NCBI GenBank assembly: GCA_050250915.1
Contig: JBFWNT010000010.1
Span: 62,001-126,000 of the forward strand
Direction of reading: 5' to 3'
Length of the DNA: 64,000 bases
Origin: Miltoncostaea sp050250915
Lineage (GTDB): Bacteria; Actinomycetota; Thermoleophilia; Miltoncostaeales; Miltoncostaeaceae
Part shown: one piece after another, positions 1 to 8,551 of the stretch
Layout: every line of letters starts with the position of its first letter
Numbering within the stretch: the first letter of the stretch is position 1
The notes under the pieces: generated by a model
What the model was told of the DNA's origin: nothing
Seen by the model: only the letters and a program-made list of their open reading frames with translations
Database searches by the model: none
Position numbers and translations under genes: made by a program

Positions 1-687
1 GGCGGCATCTCCATCAAGCCCTCCGGCGGGATGGAGGAGATGAAGATGGACATGGGCGGCGGCGCCGCCGTGATCGAGGCGACCGCGCTGATCGCCCGCC
101 TGGGCCTGCCCCTCGAGGTGATCACCGTGGTGCCGTCCACCGAGAACATGCCGAGCGGGACGGCGATCAAGCCGGGCGACGTGGTCACGGCGATGAACGG
201 AACGACCATCGAGATCCTGAACACCGACGCCGAGGGCCGCCTGATCCTGGCCGACGGCCTCACGTACGCCGCGCGCCAGGGCGCCACCCGGCTGGTGGAC
301 TTCGCGACGCTGACCGGCGCGATCGTGGTCGCCCTCGGCGAGGTCTACGCCGGCCTGTTCGGCTCCGACGACGCGTGGACCGGGCTGGTGCGCGAGGCCT
401 CCGAGGCCTCCGGGGACATCGCGTGGCCGATGCCGCTCCACAGCCGGTACCGCCCGATGCTCGACTCGAAGGTCGCGGACATCGCGAACATCTCCAACAA
501 GCGCCAGGCGGGGGCGATCCTGGCCGCGGAGTTCCTGAAGGAGTTCACCGAGGACGTCCCCTGGGCCCACGTCGACATCGCGGGCACCGGGATGGTGGGC
601 GGCGCCGGCACCGGCTTCGGGGTGCGGCTGGCCCTGGCGGTGGCCGAGCGGCTGGCCTCCCAGACGGCGGCGCCCGGGACGGAGTGA
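1..687 (+). CDS. pepA: Leucyl aminopeptidase (M17), C-terminal part
   Basis: The reading frame is open from the first base, so the N-terminus lies outside the window and the ATG at 31 is internal. The protein is the catalytic half of an M17 cytosolic aminopeptidase, a two-metal enzyme that removes N-terminal residues from peptides. The family signature NTDAEGRL, which carries metal ligands and the catalytic arginine, is present, as are the upstream segment KPSGGMEEMKMDMGGGAAV and the downstream TLTGAIVVALG. The C-terminus is complete. The stop overlaps the GTG start of the next gene (GTGA), so the two are probably translationally coupled. Confidence 0.93.
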   Translation, partial: GGISIKPSGGMEEMKMDMGGGAAVIEATALIARLGLPLEVITVVPSTENMPSGTAIKPGDVVTAMNGTTIEILNTDAEGRLILADGLTYAARQGATRLVDFATLTGAIVVALGEVYAGLFGSDDAWTGLVREASEASGDIAWPMPLHSRYRPMLDSKVADIANISNKRQAGAILAAEFLKEFTEDVPWAHVDIAGTGMVGGAGTGFGVRLALAVAERLASQTAAPGTE

Positions 688-968
688 CCGCCTACGTCAT
701 CCTGATCGCGCTCGCCGTCGCGGTGGTGGGCGTGATCGTGAAGGTCGGGGTGGACCTGCGCCGGGACCTCCGCGAGGACCGCGAGGCCCACGGCGGCCGC
801 CAGACGCTGGCGGCCGCACGGCGGGCCTGGTGGATCATCGCCATCGTCCTGCTGCTGGTGCTGCTGCTGATCGTCCTGCCGCTGCTGCTGGCGGACGACT
901 CGGACCCGGCGACCGGCGACCGTCCGGAGCCCGCGCGGGTCGCCGCCGCCTCCGCGACCCTCCTGTGA
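684..968 (+). CDS. Small two-helix membrane protein
   Basis: A 94-residue protein of unknown function. The GTG start overlaps the aminopeptidase stop. There are two clear hydrophobic segments: one near the N-terminus (AYVILIALAVAVVGVIVKV) and one around residues 50-72 rich in Leu, Ile and Val. A short basic/acidic segment (RRDLREDREAH) lies between them and a short Ala/Pro/Arg tail follows. I recognise no family. The position suggests cotranscription with pepA but says nothing about function. The start rests on the overlap pattern seen throughout this window, because no strong ribosome binding site is visible. Confidence 0.6.
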   Translation: MTAYVILIALAVAVVGVIVKVGVDLRRDLREDREAHGGRQTLAAARRAWWIIAIVLLLVLLLIVLPLLLADDSDPATGDRPEPARVAAASATLL

Positions 969-1074
969 GACCCCCGTCCCCACCGCGGCCGTCCGCCGCC
1001 GGCCGGGCCCACCCGCCCGGGCCTGGGCGCCCGTCACGGCTGGACGCGGGGCACCCGGGCCGACGAGGATCGGC

Positions 1075-1500
1075 GTGACCCGCGAGGAGGTGCGGTTGGG
1101 CGCAGGCGATGATGGGCTCCGCGAGATCACCGACCGGATGCACCGCGAGGAGCAGCGCGGAGCCGAGGGGGTCCCGTTCTTCGCGGGGCTCCTCGACGAG
1201 GACCTGCGGTTCCGGCGGGCGAGCGGGATGGTGGTGACGCGCGACCATTTCCTGCACGACCTCGCGCGGCCCGACAACCGCCGCACGCGGATCGAGGCCG
1301 TGGCCGACCCGGGCATCCAGGTCCTCGGCGACCGCGCCCTGGTGCAGGTGATGCTGGCGGTGGAGGGGTCGGACGGCGACACGCCGGTCGATGGCGTTTA
1401 CCTCAACATCCGGGTCTTCGAGCGCGACGGCCCGGGGCCGTGGGCCCTGACCGTGTGGTTCAACGAGCGGGTGGGCGACATCGCCCCGCCCGCCGCCTAG
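1075..1500 (+). CDS. NTF2-like/SnoaL-like protein
   Basis: A 141-residue soluble protein with the size and look of the NTF2-like superfamily (DUF4440/SnoaL group): an N-terminal helix, then alternating strands, with a C-terminal strand WALTVWFNERVG. Members include small enzymes and binding proteins, so no reaction can be assigned. The GTG at 1075 is preceded by GAGGA; a second GTG at 1090 also has a good upstream GCGAGGAG and is an alternative start. The stop TAG shares the palindrome CTAG (1497-1500) with the convergent meaB stop. The 106 bases upstream (969-1074) are GC-rich and show no clear promoter. Confidence 0.6.
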   Translation: MTREEVRLGAGDDGLREITDRMHREEQRGAEGVPFFAGLLDEDLRFRRASGMVVTRDHFLHDLARPDNRRTRIEAVADPGIQVLGDRALVQVMLAVEGSDGDTPVDGVYLNIRVFERDGPGPWALTVWFNERVGDIAPPAA

Positions 1501-2441
1501 TCCAGGCCGGCGCGCTCCAGCACCCGGTCGACCGCCGTCGAGGGGTCGAGGCGGCGGTCGATGACGTCACCGATCAGGCCGTCCAGGAACGCGTCGTCGG
1601 CGCCCGCCTCCACCCGCCGGGCCATGCGCTCGGCGGCGAGCGCCCGCAGCTGGCGGCCCAGGCCCTCGCGACGGCGCTCCTGCAGCCGGTCCCCGTCGTC
1701 GAGGTGGGCGCGGTGTCCCTCGACCTGCTCCCAGAGGTCGTCGACGCCGCCCTCCTCCAGCGCCCTCACCCGCACGATGGGCGGCTCCCAGGGGCCGGCG
1801 GGCACCAGCGACAGGGCGTTGCGCAGCTCGGCGACCATCGCATCGGCGCCCTCGCGATCGGCCTTGGTGACGGCCAGGACGTCGGGGATCTCCATGAGCC
1901 CCGCCTTGATCGCCTGCACCCCGTCGCCGCTCCCCGGCATCAGCGCGAGCACCACCGTGTCGGCGAGGGTCTGCACCTCCACCTCGTTCTGGCCGGAGCC
2001 GACGGTCTCGATGAGCACCACGTCGTAGCCCGCGGCGTCGAGCACCAGCACCGCGTCGGCGGTCGCCTCGGCCAGGCCGCCCTGGTGCCCGCGGCTCGCC
2101 ATGGAGCGGATGAACACGCCGTCGTCCAGGAAGTGGTCGGCCAGGCGGATGCGGTCGCCCAGCACGGCGCCCCGGGTGAACGGGCTGGTGGGGTCGACGC
2201 TCACCACCGCCACCCGCTTCCCCCGTCCGCGCAGCAGCCGCACCAGCGCCGAGATGAGCGTGCTCTTCCCCACCCCCGGCGCCCCGGTCACGCCCACCCG
2301 CCAGGCCCGTCCCGTCTCGGGGTGGAGGGCGGCGGCCACCTCCCGGCCGTCGGGTCCGAGGCGCTCCACCAGGCTGATCGCCCGGCCCACGGCGCGACGC
2401 TCGCCGGCGCGGACGCCGGCGATGACCTCCTCGGTGGTCAC
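1497..2441 (-). CDS. meaB: MeaB/ArgK-family G3E GTPase
   Basis: A 314-residue P-loop GTPase that protects and reloads adenosylcobalamin-dependent methylmalonyl-CoA mutase. The Walker A motif GAPGVGKST is near residue 55, followed by VDPTSPF, the MeaB signature VLIETVGSGQNEV, and NKxD-like TKAD. Length and motif order match the family. The GTG start overlaps the hisC stop (GTGA at 2438-2441). No mutase is in this window, so its partner must be elsewhere or be another B12-dependent mutase. The pairing with hisC has no obvious metabolic logic and may be simple cotranscription. The family call is secure; the partner enzyme is inferred. Confidence 0.9.
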   Translation of the reverse strand: MTTEEVIAGVRAGERRAVGRAISLVERLGPDGREVAAALHPETGRAWRVGVTGAPGVGKSTLISALVRLLRGRGKRVAVVSVDPTSPFTRGAVLGDRIRLADHFLDDGVFIRSMASRGHQGGLAEATADAVLVLDAAGYDVVLIETVGSGQNEVEVQTLADTVVLALMPGSGDGVQAIKAGLMEIPDVLAVTKADREGADAMVAELRNALSLVPAGPWEPPIVRVRALEEGGVDDLWEQVEGHRAHLDDGDRLQERRREGLGRQLRALAAERMARRVEAGADDAFLDGLIGDVIDRRLDPSTAVDRVLERAGLD

Positions 2442-3586
2442 GGGAGCTCGGCCAGCGCCTCGGCCGCCGCCGCCAGGAAGCGCGCGTTCTCGTCCGGCAG
2501 CCCCACCGTCACCCGGATCGCCGACGGCGCGCCGAACGCCCGCGCCGGCCGCACGATGACCCCGCGCCGCAGCAGCGCGGCGTTCATCGCCGTCGCGCGC
2601 TCCGGGGTGCCGAGGTCGAACAGCAGGAAGTTGGCCGAGCTCGGGGAGGGGTCGATGCCGATCGCCCGCAGCCCCGCCGCCATGGTGGCGCGCTCCGCGT
2701 CGTTCAGGCGGATCCGCTCGGGCAGGTGGGCGTCGCCGTCCCGCAGGCTGGCGAGCGCCGCCGCCTGGGCCGGGCCCGTGACGTCGAACACGTTGCGCAC
2801 GCGGCCGAGCGCCCGCACCAGGTCGGCCGGGCCGAGCATGTAGCCCACGCGCAGGCCGGCCAGGCCGTAGGCCTTGCTGAACGTGCGCATCACGGCCATC
2901 GGCCGCCCCTCGGCCACCAGGGCGGCGCCGTCGTGACCGTCCTCGGGGAGGTACTCGAAGTACGCCTCGTCGAGCACCGGCAGCACGTGCCCGGGCAGGC
3001 CGTCCAGGAACGCGCGCATCTCGTCGGCGCCCACCGCGCCGCCGGTCGGGTTGTTGGGGCTCACGACCACCACGAGCTTCGTCCGCGGACCCACCCGCTC
3101 CGCCAGGGCCGGGAGGTCGTAGGCGCCGTCGTCGCGCAGCGGGGCCTCGGCGATCGCGGCCCCCTGGATCTGCGCGCCGAGCCGCCACGAGAGGAACGAC
3201 GGCCACGCCATCGCCACCTCGTCGCCCGGGTCGAGCAGCGCCAGCGACATCAGCTTGATGAGCCCGTCCACGCCCGCCCCCGGCAGCACCTGCTCGGGCT
3301 CCAGGCCCACTCGCTCCGCGATGGCGTCGCGCAGCGCCCATGCGCCGGGGTCGGGGTAGCTGCGCACGTCCGCGGCCGCCGCGGACATGGCCGCCATGGC
3401 CCCCGGCATCGGCGGGAAGGGCCCCTCGTTGGAGGCGAGCTTGATCACCGAGTCGATGCCCAGCTCGCGGCGCACCTCGTCCAGAGGGCGCCCCGGCTCG
3501 TACGCCTCCACGTGCTGCAGCGCCGGCCGCACGAGCCCCTGCGGCAGCGCGGCCGCGGAGCGGGTGGCCTGTCGGTCGGGTGTCAC
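2438..3586 (-). CDS. hisC: Histidinol-phosphate aminotransferase
   Basis: A PLP-dependent fold-type I aminotransferase of about 382 residues, which converts imidazole-acetol phosphate to histidinol phosphate in histidine synthesis. Visible family features are KLASNEGPFPP near the N-terminus, VSPNNPTGG, the DEAYFEY segment, the PLP-lysine region TFSKAYGLAGLRVGY, and the C-terminal RGVIVRPARAFG. Some relatives act on phenylalanine or other substrates, so substrate choice is from family resemblance only. I chose the GTG at 3586 because a TAGCAT box ends exactly 7 bases upstream, matching the leaderless pattern of other genes here. An ATG at 3595 is the alternative start. No other his gene is nearby. 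Confidence 0.85.
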   Translation of the reverse strand: MTPDRQATRSAAALPQGLVRPALQHVEAYEPGRPLDEVRRELGIDSVIKLASNEGPFPPMPGAMAAMSAAAADVRSYPDPGAWALRDAIAERVGLEPEQVLPGAGVDGLIKLMSLALLDPGDEVAMAWPSFLSWRLGAQIQGAAIAEAPLRDDGAYDLPALAERVGPRTKLVVVVSPNNPTGGAVGADEMRAFLDGLPGHVLPVLDEAYFEYLPEDGHDGAALVAEGRPMAVMRTFSKAYGLAGLRVGYMLGPADLVRALGRVRNVFDVTGPAQAAALASLRDGDAHLPERIRLNDAERATMAAGLRAIGIDPSPSSANFLLFDLGTPERATAMNAALLRRGVIVRPARAFGAPSAIRVTVGLPDENARFLAAAAEALAELP

Positions 3587-3593
3587 GCCCCGC

Positions 3594-3599
3594 ATGCTA
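3594..3599 (-). promoter_or_regulatory. Candidate leaderless -10 box for hisC-meaB
   Basis: On the minus strand TAGCAT fits the TANNNT consensus and ends 7 bases before the GTG at 3586, so transcription would begin at or next to the start codon. No convincing -35 is visible. The divergent acyltransferase gene starts 57 bases beyond it. Confidence 0.4.
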
Positions 3600-3655
3600 G
3601 GTGAACCCGCCCTCGGGGTAGGACCTCCGCGGGCCCTGACCCGGAGGTGGCCCCC

Positions 3656-4120
3656 ATGATGATCACCGAGCGCAGCAAGAGCGTGATCCCGTTCCGTCCC
3701 GGCGACGCGAAGCGGGTGGGCGACGGGTGCTTCTACCTCGACCTCATCGTCTGGCTGAACGGCGACCGCGTGGAGATGGGCGACCGGGTGGGCTTCAACT
3801 ACGGCTGCTACGTCAACGGCTTCGGCGGGCTCGTCGTGGGCGACCGCACGATCTTCGGGCCCTACACGATGATCCACACGGCCAACCACGAGACGGACCT
3901 GGACTCCCCCATCCAGGACCAGGGCTGGACCACCCGCGAGGTGCGGATCGGCCCCGACTGCTGGATCGGGATGGGCGTCAGCATCCTGCCGGGGGTCACG
4001 ATCGGCGAGGGCGCGATCATCGGCGCCGGCAGCGTGGTGGCGAAGGACGTCCCCGACTTCGCGATCGCCGTCGGCAACCCGGCGAAGCCGATCCGCGACC
4101 GCCGTGGCGCCTCCGCGTGA
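3656..4120 (+). CDS. Hexapeptide-repeat acyltransferase
   Basis: A 154-residue left-handed beta-helix (LbetaH) acyltransferase of the xenobiotic/sugar O-acetyltransferase type. Imperfect hexapeptide repeats run through the middle and C-terminus (VEMGDRVGFNYGCYVNG, VVGDRTIFGPYTMI, VRIGPDCWIGMGVSILPGV, IGEGAIIGAGSVVAKDV). His residues in the segment MIHTANHETD resemble the catalytic region of the family. The ATG at 3656 has GGAGG 8 bases upstream; a GTG at 3647 is in frame but would overlap that site. The stop overlaps the glycosyltransferase start, so the pair probably works together on a cell-surface glycan. The acyl donor and acceptor are unknown. Confidence 0.85.
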   Translation: MMITERSKSVIPFRPGDAKRVGDGCFYLDLIVWLNGDRVEMGDRVGFNYGCYVNGFGGLVVGDRTIFGPYTMIHTANHETDLDSPIQDQGWTTREVRIGPDCWIGMGVSILPGVTIGEGAIIGAGSVVAKDVPDFAIAVGNPAKPIRDRRGASA

Positions 4121-5244
4121 GGGTCCTCTTCCTCCACCGCCAGCCGTGCATCCGGGCCATGAAGTACGCCCTCGGGATGGAGGGCCGGGACGAGGACGTC
4201 ACCCTGGGGTTCGCCTACCAGGGCAGGACGCTCACCGAGTGGTACGGGTCGGGTGACGAGCTCTTCGAGGGCTGGTGGCGTCTGCCCCGCACCGACCCGG
4301 GCGACGCGATCGCGCGCGCCGTCGAGGACTTCCGCCCCGACCTGATCCACAGCCACAACCTGCCCGACCTGCTCACGGTGCTGGCGCTGGAGGCCGTGGG
4401 CGGCGACGTGCCCGTGATCCACGACGTCCACGACATGCAGAGCCTGCGGCGGACGCCGTACGAGGACGGCTTCGACGACCCCGAGGACCCGCGGGAGCTG
4501 GAGCGGGCGGCGGTGGAGGGCTGCGACGGGCTGATCGCCGTCTCCGTCCAGATGCTCGCCGAGCTCGAGGCGCGCCACGACATCGGGGGCCCGGTCCTGC
4601 TGTTCGCCAATTACGCGCTGGAGCGCGACCTGTCGCCGCAGGCGGGCGTCCGCGGCGCGCCGGCGGGCCCGCCGCGCGTCGTCTACCAGGGGAGCCTGTC
4701 GGCCAACGGCAGCCACTACGACCTGCGCGGCCATTTCGCGTCGATCGCCGGCTCGGGAGTGCCGATCGACGTGTACCCCAACCGCGACGCCCCCGCCTAC
4801 CGGGAACTGGCCGCGCGCACGCCGGGGATGCGGGTGATGGACACCCTCGAGCCGTCCGCGCTGCTGCGCGAGCTGCCGGCCTACGACCTGGGATGGGCCG
4901 GCTTCAACAGAGGCCTCAACGCCGCCCACCTGGACACCACCCTGCCCAACAAGGCGTTCGAGTACCTCGCCTCCGGCCTGCCCGTGGCGGCCGGGCCGCA
5001 CCGGGCCCTGCGGCGGCTGGTGGAGGACGAGGGGGTGGGCTTCGTGGTCTCCCACCCGGCCGACCTCGGGGCCACACTGGACCGGGTCGACCTCGACGCC
5101 CTGCGGGCCCGCGTGGCGGACCGCCGGCACCGCTTCACCGTGGAGGGGCACATCGGCGACCTGCTCGCCTTCTACCGCGAGGTGATCGGCGGCCCCGGGG
5201 GCGGGACGGGCCCGGCCCCCGCGCGGCTACACTCGCGAGGGTGA
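4117..5244 (+). CDS. Glycosyltransferase, GT-B fold
   Basis: A 375-residue protein that looks like a family 4/1-type glycosyltransferase. The N-terminal half starts with VRVLFLHRQP and has the segment LIHSHNLPDLLTVLALE followed by VIHDVHDMQSLR, typical of the acceptor domain. The C-terminal half has the nucleotide-sugar domain pattern VYQGSLS and LPNKAFEYLASGLPVAAG, the usual E-x7-E-like region of GT4 enzymes. The GTG start overlaps the acyltransferase stop (GTGA). Together they suggest synthesis or decoration of a surface polysaccharide. Donor and acceptor sugars cannot be told from the sequence. No transmembrane segment is evident. Confidence 0.8.
   Translation: MRVLFLHRQPCIRAMKYALGMEGRDEDVTLGFAYQGRTLTEWYGSGDELFEGWWRLPRTDPGDAIARAVEDFRPDLIHSHNLPDLLTVLALEAVGGDVPVIHDVHDMQSLRRTPYEDGFDDPEDPRELERAAVEGCDGLIAVSVQMLAELEARHDIGGPVLLFANYALERDLSPQAGVRGAPAGPPRVVYQGSLSANGSHYDLRGHFASIAGSGVPIDVYPNRDAPAYRELAARTPGMRVMDTLEPSALLRELPAYDLGWAGFNRGLNAAHLDTTLPNKAFEYLASGLPVAAGPHRALRRLVEDEGVGFVVSHPADLGATLDRVDLDALRARVADRRHRFTVEGHIGDLLAFYREVIGGPGGGTGPAPARLHSRG
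5228..5233 (+). promoter_or_regulatory. Candidate internal leaderless -10 box for the LON-domain gene
   Basis: TACACT lies at the very end of the glycosyltransferase gene, 7 bases before the GTG at 5241. This matches the geometry of other putative leaderless genes in the window and suggests that the downstream genes have their own transcript. The -35 region is not recognisable. Confidence 0.35.
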
Positions 5245-5858
5245 GCGACCCCCTCGACCTCGGCCTCTTCCCCCTCGACCTCGTCCTCCTCCCCGGCGAG
5301 CGCGTCCCGCTCCACCTCTTCGAGCCGCGCTACCGGCAGCTGTACGCCGATTGCGTCCTGGAGGACCGCCCCTTCGTCATCCTGCGGACCAGCCCCCAGG
5401 GAACCGAGGACGTGGGGTGCAGCGCCCGGTTCGAGACGCTGGTGCAGCGCTACGAGGACGGCCGCCTGAACGTGGTGATCGCCGGCGTGGAGCCGGTGCG
5501 CGTGGTCGAGGAGACCGACGGCCGCCTCTACTTCTCCGCCCAGGTCGAGCCGCTCGCCGACGACCCGGCCGACGCCCCGCAGGACCTGGTCGAGCGGGTG
5601 ATGGAGCGGTACCGCACGCTGGCCGGCCTCGACGGCGACGCGGCCCCCGGGCTGCCCGAGGGCGTCGCGCGCTCCTACGCCGTCGCGAGCCGCTTCGAGC
5701 TGCCGCCGGAGCCGAAGCAGGAGCTGCTGGAGGAGCGCTCCGAGCCGCGCCGCCTGGAGCTGGTGGCGGGCCTGCTGGAGCAGGTCGACAAGGAGATGGC
5801 GCACGCCCGCCTGGCCGCGCGCCGCGCGTCCACCAACGGCAAGGTCTCGACGCCATGA
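5241..5858 (+). CDS. LON substrate-binding-domain protein
   Basis: A 205-residue stand-alone LON N-terminal domain (Pfam LON_substr_bdg), without the AAA+ or protease domains. The hallmark start LFPLDLVLLPGERVPLHLF is followed by EPRYRQLYADC and a helical C-terminal half with ELLEERSEPRRLELVAGLL. Such proteins are common in actinobacteria and are presumed to bind peptides or misfolded proteins; their function is not established. The GTG start overlaps the glycosyltransferase stop and the gene ends in an ATGA overlap with the ygfZ-like gene. Confidence 0.88.
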   Translation: MSDPLDLGLFPLDLVLLPGERVPLHLFEPRYRQLYADCVLEDRPFVILRTSPQGTEDVGCSARFETLVQRYEDGRLNVVIAGVEPVRVVEETDGRLYFSAQVEPLADDPADAPQDLVERVMERYRTLAGLDGDAAPGLPEGVARSYAVASRFELPPEPKQELLEERSEPRRLELVAGLLEQVDKEMAHARLAARRASTNGKVSTP

Positions 5859-6733
5859 GCACGGCGGTGTCCGCGGACGCGGCGGCGGGCTACGCCCGCC
5901 TGCGGGACGGGGCGCCCACGTGGGTGGCCGAGCCCGTCGCGCTGGTCTGGGTGGAGGGCCCCGACGCCGTGTCGTTCCTCCACGGCCTGCTGAGCAACGA
6001 CATCGCCTCGCTCGCCACGGGCGGGTCGGCGGAGGCCCTCCTGCTGGACGCGAAGGGCCACGTGCAGGCGGCGATCGGCGTCCACCGGGACGGCGACGAC
6101 GCGCTGACCCTGGTCGTGGAGCCCGCCGACGGCGACCCCGTGGCCGCCGCGCTCGACCGGTACCACTTCTCGGAGGACCTCGAGATCCTCGGGCCCGAGG
6201 ACGCGTGGGCGGTCACCGTGTCCGGGATGCCGGCCCCCGCGGGCCCGTCCGTGCCGGGGGTGCTGCCGGGGTCGGTGCGGGTGGTGGTCGACGACCCCGC
6301 CGCGGCGGGCGCGGCGCTGCCGGGCGTGCAGGCGCCGCCCGAGGCCCTGGAGATGGCCCGCGTGGCCGCCGGCGTCGCCCGCGTGGGCGTCGACACCGGC
6401 CCCGCCACCCTGGTGCAGGAGGCGGCGCTCGAGGACCGGGCCGTGTCGTTCACGAAGGGCTGCTACCTGGGCCAGGAGACGGTGGCGCGGCTCCAGTTCC
6501 GCGGGAAGGCCAACCGTGCGCTGCGCGGGGTGCTGCTGGACGGCCCGGCGGCGGCGGGGACCGCCGTGACCGCGGGCGGCCGGGAGGCGGGCCGCGTGAC
6601 GAGCGTGGCGCGGACCCCGGACCTCGGGGTGATCGGGCTGGCGATCCTCCGGCGCGAGGTCGCGCCGGGCGACGAGGTGGAGGCGGGAGGCGTGACCGGC
6701 AGGGTCGCCGGGCTCCCGTTCGCCCGCCGGTGA
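5855..6733 (+). CDS. ygfZ: YgfZ/GcvT-type folate-binding protein
   Basis: A 292-residue member of the YgfZ family, tetrahydrofolate-binding relatives of the glycine-cleavage T protein that support assembly or repair of some iron-sulfur enzymes. The signature KGCYLGQE appears near residue 203 with the conserved cysteine. The N-terminal region has the family's VEGPDAVSFLHGLLSNDI. The protein lacks the full length and catalytic features expected of a glycine-cleavage aminomethyltransferase. The ATG start overlaps the previous stop, and the stop overlaps the next gene (GTGA), so it sits in a compact operon. Confidence 0.88.
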   Translation: MSTAVSADAAAGYARLRDGAPTWVAEPVALVWVEGPDAVSFLHGLLSNDIASLATGGSAEALLLDAKGHVQAAIGVHRDGDDALTLVVEPADGDPVAAALDRYHFSEDLEILGPEDAWAVTVSGMPAPAGPSVPGVLPGSVRVVVDDPAAAGAALPGVQAPPEALEMARVAAGVARVGVDTGPATLVQEAALEDRAVSFTKGCYLGQETVARLQFRGKANRALRGVLLDGPAAAGTAVTAGGREAGRVTSVARTPDLGVIGLAILRREVAPGDEVEAGGVTGRVAGLPFARR

Positions 6734-7014
6734 GCGAGGAGGGCGGGGCCGGGGCGCTGGCGGGCCTGCTGGGGCCCGTGGGGGCCGCGGCGTTGTCCGA
6801 GGCCACGCGGGCCCTGGCGCGCACCACCGACGCCGCCTCGGCGTCGCTGCGCGTGGCGGGCTGGACGGCGAACGACTGGGCGTTCCGCTTCGAGCTGCCG
6901 ACACGCGACCGCCACGTGGTGGTGCACGTGCCGCACGACGGCAGCCCCCCGCGGGTGCGGGACGCGGGCGCCGGGCCCGACCCCCTGACCCCCGGGGACC
7001 TCCGGCGGTCCTAG
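6730..7014 (+). CDS. Small protein of unknown function
   Basis: A 94-residue protein, last in the run from 3656. The GTG start overlaps the ygfZ stop. The N-terminal half is Ala/Gly-rich and probably helical (LAGLLGPVGAAALSEATRAL). The C-terminal half has short strands (WAFRFELPTRDRHVVVHV). I recognise no family. The stop TAG is shared with the convergent oxidoreductase through CTAG at 7011-7014. Support for it being real is the coupling with ygfZ and the exact use of the shared stop. Confidence 0.55.
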   Translation: MSEEGGAGALAGLLGPVGAAALSEATRALARTTDAASASLRVAGWTANDWAFRFELPTRDRHVVVHVPHDGSPPRVRDAGAGPDPLTPGDLRRS

Positions 7015-8330
7015 GCCCGGCGGACGAACCTCCCGTCGGGGTCGAACCGGTCGGCCACCGCCGTCAGGCGCGCCAGGTCGTCGGGCGGGAAGAGGGAGGC
7101 CATGGGGGCGGACTCGGCCGCGAGGTTGGGAAGCCCGTACCCGGCCGCCCACGGCCCCGCCGCGGAGCGGACCGCGTCGACGCCGGCCTTCGACGCCGCC
7201 GCCAGGTCGGGCCCCGCGGCGATGCCGACGGCGTAGACCGCGGCGTCGGCCGCGAGCGCGCACACCACGCCCTCGGCCCGCGCGCGGGCGACGGTCCCGC
7301 CCAGGCGGCGGATCTCGGCGCCGATCAGCGCCTCGCCCGGGCCCTCGGTGGCCGCGCCGACGACCGCGCCCAGGGAGTCCGCGGACAGCGTGCCGAGCAA
7401 CAGCCCGCCGCCGACCGCCGGCACGGGCTCGGGCGGGTCCATGTGGACCTCCCGCAGGTCGGTCGACCGGAGCGGCCGGACCGTGTCCATCGCCGGCCCC
7501 AGCCCGCGGAGCTCCGCGAGGAGGCCCTCCAGGCGCTCCGGGCCGTCGAGGTCGACGGCCTCCACGATCGCGAACGCGCGGCCGCGCAGCGGCTCCGGCA
7601 CGGGCTCCACCGGCGGGAAGCGGAGCACGCGGCCGATGGTGGTGACGCCCTCGGGCACCCCCGCCGACCACTCGCGCCATGCCTCCAGCACCTCGGCGGC
7701 CCGCTCCAGCGGGAACATGAGGCTGCCGCCGGCCATCGGGCCGACGGGGTGCAGCCCGACCTCGGCCGCCGTGATCGCGGCCCACCCGCCGCCGCCACCG
7801 CGCAGCGCCCACATCGCCTCGTCGTCGACCCCGTCGTCCAGCCGGAGGATCTCGCCGTCGGCGGTGACGACCTCCACGGCCAGCAGGTCGTTCGCGGCGA
7901 GCCCGGTCCGGCTCGAGAGCCAGCTGTGCCCGCCGCCCAGCAGGTAGCCGAGCGCCCCGACCGACGGGGACGAGCCGGGCGCGGGCGACAGGCCGTGCTC
8001 GGCGGCCGCGATCACGACGTCGCCCATCTGCACGCCGCCGCCGATGCGGGCGACGCGGCGGTCGGGATCGATCGCGATGTCGGCGAGGCCGCCGGTGCGC
8101 AGCAGCAGCGCGCCCTCGTCGACGACGACGCGGCCGGCGCCGTGGCCGGTGTTCTGCACGACGACGCGCAGGCCCCGCTCGGCGGCGGCCCGCACGGCGG
8201 CGGCGGCCTCCTCCGCGGAGGCGGGGGTCGCGACGGCGGCGGGGCGCTGCTCGACCGCGAGGTTCCACGCGGTGCGGGCGGGGTCCCAGCCGGCATCGCC
8301 GGACTGGATGAGGCGGGCGGCGGTTGTCAT
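7011..8330 (-). CDS. FAD-linked oxidase (PCMH/berberine-bridge type)
   Basis: A 439-residue FAD-binding oxidoreductase of the vanillyl-alcohol-oxidase superfamily. The N-terminal FAD-binding domain carries VVVQNTGHGAG, where His is the usual site of covalent FAD attachment, then PGSSPSVGALGYLLGGGHSWLS. The C-terminus ends DDLARLTAVADRFDPDGRF, typical of the BBE region. No signal peptide is seen, so it is likely cytoplasmic. The substrate cannot be predicted; relatives oxidise sugars, alcohols and many secondary metabolites. The gene stands alone, with the ATG at 8330 downstream of a leaderless-type promoter. Confidence 0.85.
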   Translation of the reverse strand: MTTAARLIQSGDAGWDPARTAWNLAVEQRPAAVATPASAEEAAAAVRAAAERGLRVVVQNTGHGAGRVVVDEGALLLRTGGLADIAIDPDRRVARIGGGVQMGDVVIAAAEHGLSPAPGSSPSVGALGYLLGGGHSWLSSRTGLAANDLLAVEVVTADGEILRLDDGVDDEAMWALRGGGGGWAAITAAEVGLHPVGPMAGGSLMFPLERAAEVLEAWREWSAGVPEGVTTIGRVLRFPPVEPVPEPLRGRAFAIVEAVDLDGPERLEGLLAELRGLGPAMDTVRPLRSTDLREVHMDPPEPVPAVGGGLLLGTLSADSLGAVVGAATEGPGEALIGAEIRRLGGTVARARAEGVVCALAADAAVYAVGIAAGPDLAAASKAGVDAVRSAAGPWAAGYGLPNLAAESAPMASLFPPDDLARLTAVADRFDPDGRFVRRA

Positions 8331-8336
8331 GTGCGC

Positions 8337-8364
8337 AGCATACGATCCACGCCGTGGAGGTCGA
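8337..8364 (-). promoter_or_regulatory. Candidate leaderless promoter of the FAD oxidase
   Basis: On the minus strand a -10 TATGCT (8342-8337) ends 6 bases before the ATG at 8330, and TCGACC (8364-8359) lies 16 bases upstream of it as a possible -35. No Shine-Dalgarno sequence precedes the ATG, which fits a leaderless message. The 8331-8551 gap also holds the upstream region of the next plus-strand gene and nothing else I can recognise. Confidence 0.4.
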
Positions 8365-8551
8365 CCCGCCGGCCGCGGCGGGGGCCCGGGCGGGGCGTCG
8401 ACCGACGGGAGCCGGCCGTTCGCGTCGCCTCCCGGATGATCCGCTCAGAGCGGGAAAAGCCCGCAGCCGGGGGTGGACGGGGGGTTCAGCCGCGCCGGCG
8501 CACGGTCGATCGCGGAGGCATGCCGTCCGCTGCGGGTGGCACACTCCGAAC

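Noticed and set aside
5855..6733. Glycine-cleavage aminomethyltransferase GcvT.
   Set aside because: The KGCYLGQE motif and the short length fit YgfZ, and no other gcv genes are nearby.
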